A program made the position numbers and the translations under genes. From assembly GCA_013306675.1 (NCBI GenBank), contig JABLUY010000376.1, positions 1 to 24,498 of the forward strand: a stretch of 24,498 nucleotides of DNA, written 5' to 3'. Position 1 is the stretch's first letter. Each line of letters starts with the position of its first letter. This stretch comes from Thraustochytrium sp. TN22 (taxonomy: Eukaryota > Sar > Bigyra > Thraustochytrida > Thraustochytriidae). Positions 18,241 to 24,498 of the stretch are shown piece by piece. The notes beneath the pieces were generated by a model that was given only the letters and a program-made list of their open reading frames with translations, had not been told where the DNA came from and did no database searches.

Positions 18241-18585
18241 TCAGACCTCGACCTCCACCTCTCGAAGCCTGTGACCCTCCCAGTCGAGGTCGCCGAGCTG
18301 GCGGGCGCCGCGCAGCCCGAGCTCGGCGAGCAGGTCCTGGAGGGGGTGAATCGTCCCGGTTCTGCGCTCTCGATCTCTGCGCTGAGACGGCTGGAGCCTC
18401 CGAGCACAGCGGCTGCTCGCTGGCAGGAAAGGAAAGCCCTGCTTCCTGCGGCGCGCAGCCACCGGCACCGCAGCGGCGCCGGAGCCGGCTGCGCCGAGCG
18501 AGCGAGCCGAGGAGACGGCTCGACTCGGCGTGGCCGGCGTGGCGCGTGCACAGCAGCACGCGTGCGCGGCCTCGTTCATCGCCAT
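18241..18585 (-). CDS. Possible small hypothetical gene or exon (114 aa), weak
   Basis: A minus-strand frame runs from an ATG at 18585 to a TGA at 18241. The last 31 residues (DLLAELGLRGARQLGDLDWE onward) look strongly protein-like, with nearly all third positions G or C by eye, and directly follow a pyrimidine-rich CACCCCCTCCAG that resembles a splice acceptor. The middle is low complexity. It lies head-to-head with the coiled-coil gene, 214 bases apart. It could be a real small gene, the last exon of something larger, a decayed gene, or chance; I recognise no family. Confidence 0.22.
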   Translation of the reverse strand: MAMNEAAHACCCARATPATPSRAVSSARSLGAAGSGAAAVPVAARRRKQGFPFLPASSRCARRLQPSQRRDRERRTGTIHPLQDLLAELGLRGARQLGDLDWEGHRLREVEVEV

Positions 18586-18664
18586 CCCCCAGCCAGCAAA
18601 ACCTTGACGCGACCCAGCCGACCCCGCGCGGCGGCGGCGGCGCGGCGGCGGCGCGGGAGCGGGA

Positions 18665-18690
18665 GGCGCGGCGCGGCGCGGCGCGGCGCA
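18665..18690 (+). repeat. (GGCGC)n pentanucleotide repeat
   Basis: About five GGCGC units lie roughly 110 bases before the start codon of the coiled-coil gene. The position and unit resemble the (GGCGA)n runs before the transcription factor and cold-shock genes. Confidence 0.8.
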
Positions 18691-18799
18691 GCGGCGCGCA
18701 GGGCGGCGCTGCCGCGCGCTCGGGAGAGGCAGCGAGCGCATCCGGCGCATCAGCGGCAGCGGCAGCAGCGGTACGGCCCGAGGCCCTCGCTCGCGGACC

Positions 18800-21373
18800 A
18801 TGGCCGTGGCTGCGCGGCCGCGGCGGCGGCGCAAGAGCAGCTTCTTCACCGAGCGCACGCCGCCGTCCGTGCCGTCGTCCGTGCCATCGCTACGAGAGAG
18901 GCTGCGCTCGCAGGCGGAGTGGCTCGAGGCGCTCGAGGACGCCAAGGGCGCCGGCGCGACGCGCGACGCCTGGCTGGACGAGCTGACGCCCGACGACGCG
19001 CGCGCCAGCGTGGGCAATGAGGTGCCCGTGCTGGAGGTGGAGCAGGCCTCGCTCGCCTCGCCCGGCCCGCGGCCCAGGACATCCACCTCGCTCGTGCTCT
19101 GCAACGACGAGCAGGAGGCCGCGGCCGTGCTTGCGCGCGCCGCGCGTGGCGAGGAGATGCCGGTCGACGAGATCCTCATCGTTGAAGACTTTGTGCCCGC
19201 CGGCATGGAGAACAAGGCGCAGTCGCAGTTCCGCATCGAGCAGGACGTGCTTGCGCACCTCTCGCAGCAGGACCTGGAGCGCGAGCGCCAGCAGGAGTTG
19301 CAGATCCAAGCGGACCTGCGCCAACGGGAGCTCGAGCTCGAGCGCCAGAGAGAGCGACTCTGGAAGCTGGAGCTGCAGCGTCGCGAGGAGGAGCGCCGCT
19401 GGCAGCAGGAGGAGCGTCTCCGGGACCAGGAGATCCGCCTCCGGCAGCAGGAGGAGCTCGAGGCGCGTCATCGTCAGCAGGAGGAGCGTCTGCGCCAGCA
19501 GGAGGAGCGCCTCCGGCAGCAGGAGGAGCTCGAGGAGCGCCATCGCCAGCAGGAGGAGCGTCTCCGCCTGCAGGAGGCCCGCCTTCGCCTGCAAGAGGAT
19601 CAGGAGGAGCGACTGAGACAGCAGGAGATGATGCGCCTGCGGCAGCAGGAAGAGGAGGTCCTAGAGCTCCAGCGGCAGCTCGAGGCCGCGGCCGAAGGCG
19701 AGGAGGAGGAGGAGGTGGTGGAGCGAGAGCTGCTGCGGCAACAGGAGCTTGCAGCGCGGCAGCGCGCGCTACAAATGCAGCTCGAGCTTGAGGCGCAGCA
19801 GCAGATCGATCAACAGCAGCAGCAGATGCTCTCGGCGCTACAGGAGGTGGACGAGGAGGAGGAGGAGGAGTCCGACGAGGACGAAGAGGAGGCGGAGGCA
19901 GACCCGCAGGTGGACCTCGACGACGACGATGACGACGAGGAAGAGCAAAAGGAGCGGGAGTCGCCGCTCCGGCCCGCTCAGACGGCCAAGTCTCCGCTTC
20001 CCGAGCCGCTTCCCTCAGTGCGTACGCAACGCGCATCGAGCATGCAGTCCTTCAAGCCCAGCACACACGAGGAGGGCCGGCCTCGCCGCGCCTCCTCAGG
20101 TGTTTGGCGCGGCGCTCAACGCGATGTGGAGCGCGGCACGCCGTACGCCGGGCCCAGCGACCGCAAGCCTGCCTTTTCGGCCGTTCCGCCCGTCGCCCGC
20201 TTTGACGTGATGCGCGGGACGCCCTACGTGGAGCGCACGGCCGTCAAGAAACGGCGCGGGCGCAAGGGCGCACGAGGGGCGTCGCCGCCTCGCACGACGG
20301 CTGCGCCGGCCCGCACGGGCCGCACGAGCCGCAAGAAGGCTGCGCCTGCGGCGTCCGGGCAGCGCCGCAGCCTCTTCACACCAGAGCCGGCCGATGTGGA
20401 GCTCGTGTGGGACGTTGACATGGAAGACCTGCAGGAGCTCGCTGGCAAGGCCGTGAGCTTCTTCGTGCCCCCGGTCGTTTATCTGCCGGCCATGTTTCTG
20501 GTGCGCCTGCTCGTGCTGTGGCCGCTACTCTTTGTGGTACGCACGCTGGTCTTCACGTACAAGGTGACGGCGCGCCTGTGGCCCTTGTTCAAGGAGCTCA
20601 TCAAGGCGTCGCTGGTCTTCCCGCGGCGCGTTGGCGTGCACGTCCTTTTGCACGCCGAGGGTGTCGCAGAGGCCGTGATGGCGTACAACGCGCGGATGCG
20701 GGCCCGCGGCGTGGCGATCTGGGTTGCGCTGCAGGAGCTCGGCGAGCTCATCGTGGAGCGCATCCGCCTCGCGTTCACGCGACGCCGCAGTAAGCGTCGC
20801 CGGAGCCTGCGGCGCCTGCTTTGGGCTTCCCTGAAGCGCGTCGAGGGGGCGGTGCGCGAGAGTCTGGGTGCCGCTGGCCGCCTGCTTGACCTCGTCCTGT
20901 TGCCGGTCCGGGCGGTCTACCACGCTGTGGCGACCCTCGCCTGGGCAGGCGGCGCGACGCTGTCGACATTTACGAGCATCCCGGCGCGCGTGGGCTTTTT
21001 CGTGGTGAACTCGCCTCACATCTTTGGCCGCTCCGGCCGCCGCGCCCTCCGCTTCATCAAGCGCAACCGGAGTGACATTGTGGACGTGCTCATCGCGGTG
21101 GCCGCGCTAGCTGTGGCGCTGGCTCTCGTGACGGGCGTCCTGGTGCCCATGTTTGGCCGCCTGCTCGAATTCGTGCAGCTCCTTTTGCAACGCTCCTATG
21201 ATTTGCTGGTGCGCCTGGGCGTGCCGAGGCTGCGGCTGCCGCGGCTCAACATGGCCAAGGTACGCGCGGCCATTCCCTTCTCCTTGCCCAAGCTCCCCGT
21301 GCCGGACTTTGCGCTCCTCTTGGGGCTGCGCGAGCGCACGTTTGCGGAAAAGGTGGCGTCCCTCTTCCAGTGA
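18800..21373 (+). CDS. Coiled-coil, acidic, membrane-anchored protein of unknown family
   Basis: I do not recognise a family for this 857-residue protein. It starts with a basic patch (RPRRRRKSS). Residues about 145-350 form a long, highly charged Gln/Glu/Arg coiled coil built from heptads such as RLRQQEE, like trichohyalin. A strongly acidic run follows (about 350-385). Residues 440-480 contain two copies of DVxRGTPY, then a bipartite-like basic patch (VKKRRGRKG). The C-terminal 300 residues are membrane-associated: a long hydrophobic region at about 552-585, several amphipathic basic helices, and a clear transmembrane segment at about 759-787. The architecture would suit a tether at the nuclear envelope, ER or another organelle, but this is inference. 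The ATG at 18800 has a good context (ACCATGG) and follows a GC-rich leader; the gene is intronless. Confidence 0.85.
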   Translation: MAVAARPRRRRKSSFFTERTPPSVPSSVPSLRERLRSQAEWLEALEDAKGAGATRDAWLDELTPDDARASVGNEVPVLEVEQASLASPGPRPRTSTSLVLCNDEQEAAAVLARAARGEEMPVDEILIVEDFVPAGMENKAQSQFRIEQDVLAHLSQQDLERERQQELQIQADLRQRELELERQRERLWKLELQRREEERRWQQEERLRDQEIRLRQQEELEARHRQQEERLRQQEERLRQQEELEERHRQQEERLRLQEARLRLQEDQEERLRQQEMMRLRQQEEEVLELQRQLEAAAEGEEEEEVVERELLRQQELAARQRALQMQLELEAQQQIDQQQQQMLSALQEVDEEEEEESDEDEEEAEADPQVDLDDDDDDEEEQKERESPLRPAQTAKSPLPEPLPSVRTQRASSMQSFKPSTHEEGRPRRASSGVWRGAQRDVERGTPYAGPSDRKPAFSAVPPVARFDVMRGTPYVERTAVKKRRGRKGARGASPPRTTAAPARTGRTSRKKAAPAASGQRRSLFTPEPADVELVWDVDMEDLQELAGKAVSFFVPPVVYLPAMFLVRLLVLWPLLFVVRTLVFTYKVTARLWPLFKELIKASLVFPRRVGVHVLLHAEGVAEAVMAYNARMRARGVAIWVALQELGELIVERIRLAFTRRRSKRRRSLRRLLWASLKRVEGAVRESLGAAGRLLDLVLLPVRAVYHAVATLAWAGGATLSTFTSIPARVGFFVVNSPHIFGRSGRRALRFIKRNRSDIVDVLIAVAALAVALALVTGVLVPMFGRLLEFVQLLLQRSYDLLVRLGVPRLRLPRLNMAKVRAAIPFSLPKLPVPDFALLLGLRERTFAEKVASLFQ
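19360..19680 (+). repeat. 21-bp coding repeat (heptads) in coiled-coil gene
   Basis: Degenerate 21-base units of the type CAGCAGGAGGAGCGTCTCCG recur in frame, giving seven-residue heptads. The match of DNA period to heptad length indicates growth by tandem duplication. Confidence 0.75.
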
Positions 21374-21676
21374 TTGCTCACTTTTACGAACGGCAACACA
21401 TTGATTCTTGACTGGCACGGCAGCCCGCGCGCCTCGGTCCGAGGTGTTGGGTGCAAGTCCGTGCTGGGAAAAAATAAGTGGGTACCATGGTAAGTAAGAA
21501 GAAGAAGGCACATGTTCGAGTTATTCTCTGGTGACCTCCTCAGCCAGCATGGCAAGAAGCAGCCCTGGAGGACGGGCAGCTTTAATCATCTAGCTGGACA
21601 GCCGAGCTGTCCGGCCAAAGAACCACACAGACACAAAAAAGTACACACGAGCAAGCTGCTTGTCTTGGCTTCATCT
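21374..21676. other. Convergent 3' intergenic region
   Basis: These 303 bases lie between the coiled-coil gene (+) and the kinase gene (-). They contain the palindrome TACCATGGTA near 21483 and the hairpin at 21594-21614. No gene. Confidence 0.6.
21594..21614. repeat. Hairpin in convergent 3' region
   Basis: CTGGACAGC pairs with GCTGTCCGG around a CGA loop, a nine-base-pair stem with one T-G pair. It lies 63 bases past the kinase stop codon and 221 past the coiled-coil gene stop codon. Confidence 0.6.
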
Positions 21677-24481
21677 CTATGATTGGCAGTCCATCTCCTC
21701 GAACTCGTCGAGGAGGCACTTGCGCGGGCTCGAGTGGTGAGCGAGGCCCTGCGCAGGAGACGCGGCGGCTGCCGCCGTCGCCGTAGTAGCGGCAGCGGCA
21801 GCAGCGGCAGCTACGGCTGCTCCGTTGCCGGGGGGCACGGCAGCGCCCTTGTGGTGGTCAAGGAGGCCGCCGGCCCGCCCAGCGTGAGGTTGGCGGTGGT
21901 CATCATGTTCATGAACGGCTTCCAGGTCTTCGTCCTGGTCCTGATCGTGGCGCGCCGCATCGCCGCGGCCGCGGCGCCGGCGGACCGTGGTGCCGCCGCG
22001 AGGGCCGCCGCCCCGGCGGCCGCTCGCCGCGGCAAAGGCCGCAGCATTGCTCAGATTACGCATGGCGCGCGTGGTTCGGGCGCGCTCCAGGCCGGCAAAG
22101 GCGACCCCAATGGGCGAGTCCGTCATGTCGTTCTGCGAAGAGGAAGACGAGGAGGAGGAGGAGGAGGAGAGGGTCGAGGACTGACGAACGACAGGGGACA
22201 TGTGCGCGGAGGGCGTTTCGGCGGAGAAGGCGACGAGGGTGCGCGAGGGGCGCGCGGAGCGGCGCAGCGCCGCGGCGGCCTTGCCGGGCGAGGCCGCTTC
22301 GACGTCAGCCATGAGCGGAGAGAGGTCGTCGCCCGGAACACCGTCGAGTGGGCCTTCGAAGGACGCCGAGGAGGAGGAGGAGGTGAGCCCATGGCCAGCG
22401 CGAGGTGGCGCGTCGAGGGGCGAGCCGGCGAACATGGGGATTGGGCTCGTGTTATGATGGTGATGGTGCTCGGGCGTGCGCATGGGGTCCTCGAGGCCGG
22501 CGCCGGAGGCAGCGCGCGAGCCGGGCTGAGGCGACCAGGACGGCGAGGAGATGGCGCCCGGGGAGACCTGGAAGATATCGACGTCCGGCAGCGGCGTGGC
22601 GGCAGCGCGTGACACGTAAAGGCGGCGCAGCATGGCGTCTGCTGAGGGCCGCTGGTTGGGGTCCGGGTGCATCATGTCGCAAAGCGCGTCGTAGAGGTCG
22701 CTGGAGAGGCCGTCTGGAAGCGGTGGGATCTTGCCCTGGCGCAGGTCGTGCCACATGCCCGTGGTGGGCAGCTCGACGTCGGCGACGACCTCGAAAAAGG
22801 AGATGCCGAGCATAAAGATGTCGCCCGCCGGGCTGAAGTGGCCGTCGAGCGCCTCGCGCGGGATATATCGCTCGTCGCCCTCCTCGCCGTCGGCGCCCTC
22901 GTCCGGTTTGCGCAGGTGGCCAAAGTCGCCGAGCATGAGGCGCAGCGGCTGGCCGCCCAAAAAGAGGTTGCCGGGCTTGATGTCGTTGTGGCAGAAGCCG
23001 TGGCGGTGCACGTGCGCGAGGCCTGAAAGTGCGTCGTGCATGCAGCGCCACACTTGCGGCTCGGCCCAGGCGCGGCGCAAGCTGGGCGTCTGCATGCAGG
23101 TGTCCAGGTAGTCGAGGAGGTTGCCGCCCTGGCAAAACTCCATCTGGATCTTGATGCGGCCCTGATCGCGCCACGCGCACACGAGCGGGACCACGTGCGG
23201 GTGCTGCGGCAGGTCGGCCCAGGCGCGCGTGGACCTGACGAGCTGCTTGTATGACTTGGCGTGCTCCGACTCAAAGGGCTCGATGTTCTCCTTGAGCGCG
23301 AAGAGCCGCGGCGGCGATGCCAGGATTGAGCTGCGGCCTCCGTCGTGGCTGCTGCGGGCGTCGCTAGTGTCGTCGTCGCCGCCGCCAGAGCGCAGGGCGC
23401 GCGCCGCGGCGTCCACGTCCTCCACGAGCGAGACCGAGGCGAAGTTGCCGGCGCCGATCTTTTGCAAAAAGCGCAGGCGCGGCACGCGGCCGGCGCCATG
23501 GCCGACGTCGTCGTCTTCGTCGTCGCCGGCGCAGGCGCCACCGTGGAGGTCATCGTCGGGCGAGGGCTTGGGCCTTTTGCTGGCCGGGCGGCGCGCGGGC
23601 GAGGCCTCGCGGGCTGGGATGAGGACCACGGCGTCCTGCGAGCGCAGCAGAGAAGACATGGGTGAGGAGAGCTCGTCCGAGAGCGGCGAGGCGCCGCCGC
23701 GCGGCAGCTTGCGCGCCGTAGTCGGCCGGCGCACGGTGCGCCCGACGGTGAGCGCCATGCGGTGCGGCGTGGGGGGCGGCATGGGCCGCGGCGTGAAGCC
23801 CACGTGGCCGCGCGGCACGGTGTGGCACTTGCGGCGCAGCTCGCCCGGCCGCTGGAAGGCGCGCGGCTCGGGCGTCGGCCGGTGCTCCGACTGCACGCGG
23901 CGCACGCGTTGCACGGACGCGCTCTGGGCGAGCGAGGGCGAGGGTGAGGTGCCGTCCGGCGTGATGGCCGGCGCTGCGAACTCGGGCGCGGGGGGCCTGC
24001 TCCTGCTCCTGCTGCGCGGCGGCGCGGCCCTCGCGCCCGCCGCGCGGCCCTCGCGCTCCTCGACCTCCTCCTCGTCCTCGTCCGCGAGCTGGTCGACCTC
24101 CAGCGCAGGCGGCATTTCCGCGCCGTCGCCGCCCCGCTCGCCTTGATCCTCCTCCAGTTCCTGCCCTTGGACTTCTTCTTCTTCCTCTTCTTCTTCGTCC
24201 TCTCCGTCCTCCACCTCGTCGCCGTCGTCGTCATCCTCGGCATCGTTCTCGTTGTTGTTTCCGTAGGTGGCGTCGTTTTCGCCGGCGCCGCGGCGCGCTG
24301 GCATGGGAAAGCCGCGCGTGTCGCCGCTGCGCCGCCGGCGCCGCCGCGAGGCGGGCCCGCAGCGCAGCGCGCCGGTCGGCCGCTTGGCGCCCTGCGCGCC
24401 GCCGCCGCCGCCGCCGCCGCTGCTCACGGCGCCGCCGCCGCCGGGCTCGCCGTGCGCCACGCCCTCGTGCTCCACGTCCAT
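21677..24481 (-). CDS. Wee1/Myt1-like protein kinase
   Basis: This 934-residue protein has one kinase domain at about 337-610. Seen: the Gly loop I342-G-A-G-N-F, K397 in FALKEN, the catalytic loop H498-N-D500 within HNDIKPGNLF, D519-F-G521, then GDERYIPREAL and DIFMLGISFFEV. The IKPxNIF-like loop, the GDxRY activation segment and the lack of Arg in HRD are features of the Wee1/Myt1 family, which phosphorylates the inhibitory Tyr (and Thr) of the mitotic CDK and delays entry into mitosis. An insert of about 30 residues separates the Gly loop from the Lys. The N-terminal 335 residues are acidic and Ser/Pro-rich with several SP/TP sites, suggesting cell-cycle phosphorylation. The C-terminus carries a poly-Ser run and low complexity. 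The ATG at 24481 is 17 bases from the window end with no upstream stop, so the protein could begin earlier. PEK-family kinases are a less likely alternative. Confidence 0.88.
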   Translation of the reverse strand: MDVEHEGVAHGEPGGGGAVSSGGGGGGGAQGAKRPTGALRCGPASRRRRRRSGDTRGFPMPARRGAGENDATYGNNNENDAEDDDDGDEVEDGEDEEEEEEEEVQGQELEEDQGERGGDGAEMPPALEVDQLADEDEEEVEEREGRAAGARAAPPRSRSRSRPPAPEFAAPAITPDGTSPSPSLAQSASVQRVRRVQSEHRPTPEPRAFQRPGELRRKCHTVPRGHVGFTPRPMPPPTPHRMALTVGRTVRRPTTARKLPRGGASPLSDELSSPMSSLLRSQDAVVLIPAREASPARRPASKRPKPSPDDDLHGGACAGDDEDDDVGHGAGRVPRLRFLQKIGAGNFASVSLVEDVDAAARALRSGGGDDDTSDARSSHDGGRSSILASPPRLFALKENIEPFESEHAKSYKQLVRSTRAWADLPQHPHVVPLVCAWRDQGRIKIQMEFCQGGNLLDYLDTCMQTPSLRRAWAEPQVWRCMHDALSGLAHVHRHGFCHNDIKPGNLFLGGQPLRLMLGDFGHLRKPDEGADGEEGDERYIPREALDGHFSPAGDIFMLGISFFEVVADVELPTTGMWHDLRQGKIPPLPDGLSSDLYDALCDMMHPDPNQRPSADAMLRRLYVSRAAATPLPDVDIFQVSPGAISSPSWSPQPGSRAASGAGLEDPMRTPEHHHHHNTSPIPMFAGSPLDAPPRAGHGLTSSSSSASFEGPLDGVPGDDLSPLMADVEAASPGKAAAALRRSARPSRTLVAFSAETPSAHMSPVVRQSSTLSSSSSSSSSSSQNDMTDSPIGVAFAGLERARTTRAMRNLSNAAAFAAASGRRGGGPRGGTTVRRRRGRGDAARHDQDQDEDLEAVHEHDDHRQPHAGRAGGLLDHHKGAAVPPGNGAAVAAAAAAAATTATAAAAASPAQGLAHHSSPRKCLLDEFEEMDCQS

Positions 24482-24498
24482 CGCCGCGTCGTCCTGCG

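Larger units (their letters stand above)
14757..18799. other. 4 kb region without a convincing gene
   Basis: 14757-15350 is the presumed prenyl synthase 3' region. 15353-15400 is a short tandem repeat. 15830-16100 is a GC-rich island like the leaders that precede real genes here, with a CAG|GTACGT donor at 16020. 16320-17900 is of more even composition with dispersed and tandem repeats and no coding-like frame. 18000-18600 has coding-like fragments on the minus strand. 18600-18799 is the GC-rich leader of the next gene. I see no transposon, tRNA or rRNA. Confidence 0.5.

Noticed and set aside
14757-18799. tRNA, rRNA or transposon in the gene-poor region
   Set aside because: I looked for B-box and T-loop sequences with matching acceptor stems, rRNA-like tracts, transposase or reverse-transcriptase motifs and terminal repeats, and found none I could support.
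18241-19236. 331-codon minus-strand frame running into the coiled-coil gene
   Set aside because: Its first two thirds are antisense to the strongly supported coiled-coil gene or its leader; only the ATG at 18585 onward was kept, as a weak candidate.

Overview
The window is GC-rich nuclear DNA from a single-celled eukaryote. The evidence is a GT-AG intron with a CTAAC-type branch site, long CAG/CAA glutamine tracts, Wee1-type kinase, SET, SYLF and eukaryotic farnesyl-diphosphate-synthase families, monocistronic genes on both strands, and no ribosome binding sites or operons. Compact, nearly intronless genes with very high third-position GC would fit a labyrinthulomycete or other stramenopile protist, but the sequence alone does not prove the lineage. 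The window opens with 55 Cs and a 22-bp inverted repeat, which looks like a scaffold end.

Layout from left to right: (1) a 1.1 kb GC-rich leader and a large Zn2Cys6 (fungal-type) polyglutamine transcription factor (1206-4832, +); (2) convergent to it, a small SYLF/Ysc84 lipid-binding protein with one clear coding intron (5369-6162, -); (3) a 1.6 kb divergent region, with a weak small-ORF candidate and two back-to-back palindromes; (4) a 114-residue cold-shock-domain protein with a presequence-like N-terminus (7753-8097, +); (5) convergent to it, a 1045-residue TPR-SET protein with a histidine-rich N-terminus and altered SET signature residues (8776-11913, -); (6) a divergent promoter region and a farnesyl/geranylgeranyl diphosphate synthase with an added N-terminal hydrophobic segment (13482-14756, +); (7) a 4 kb stretch without a convincing gene, holding degenerate repeats and some coding-like fragments; (8) an 857-residue coiled-coil, acidic, membrane-anchored protein of unknown family (18800-21373, +); (9) convergent to it, a Wee1/Myt1-like protein kinase (21677-24481, -), whose upstream boundary lies at the window edge.

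The genes do not form an obvious pathway or cluster; they read as ordinary neighbours in a compact protist genome. I found no CRISPR array, rRNA, tRNA, recognisable transposon or viral element. The observations most worth following are the non-aromatic residue five positions before the first DDxxD of the prenyl synthase (possible longer-chain product), its predicted membrane anchor, the His-rich SET protein with GHSC and Phe in place of the usual NHSC and Tyr, the orphan coiled-coil/membrane protein with a repeated RGTPY motif, and a strong hairpin in each of the three convergent 3' regions.
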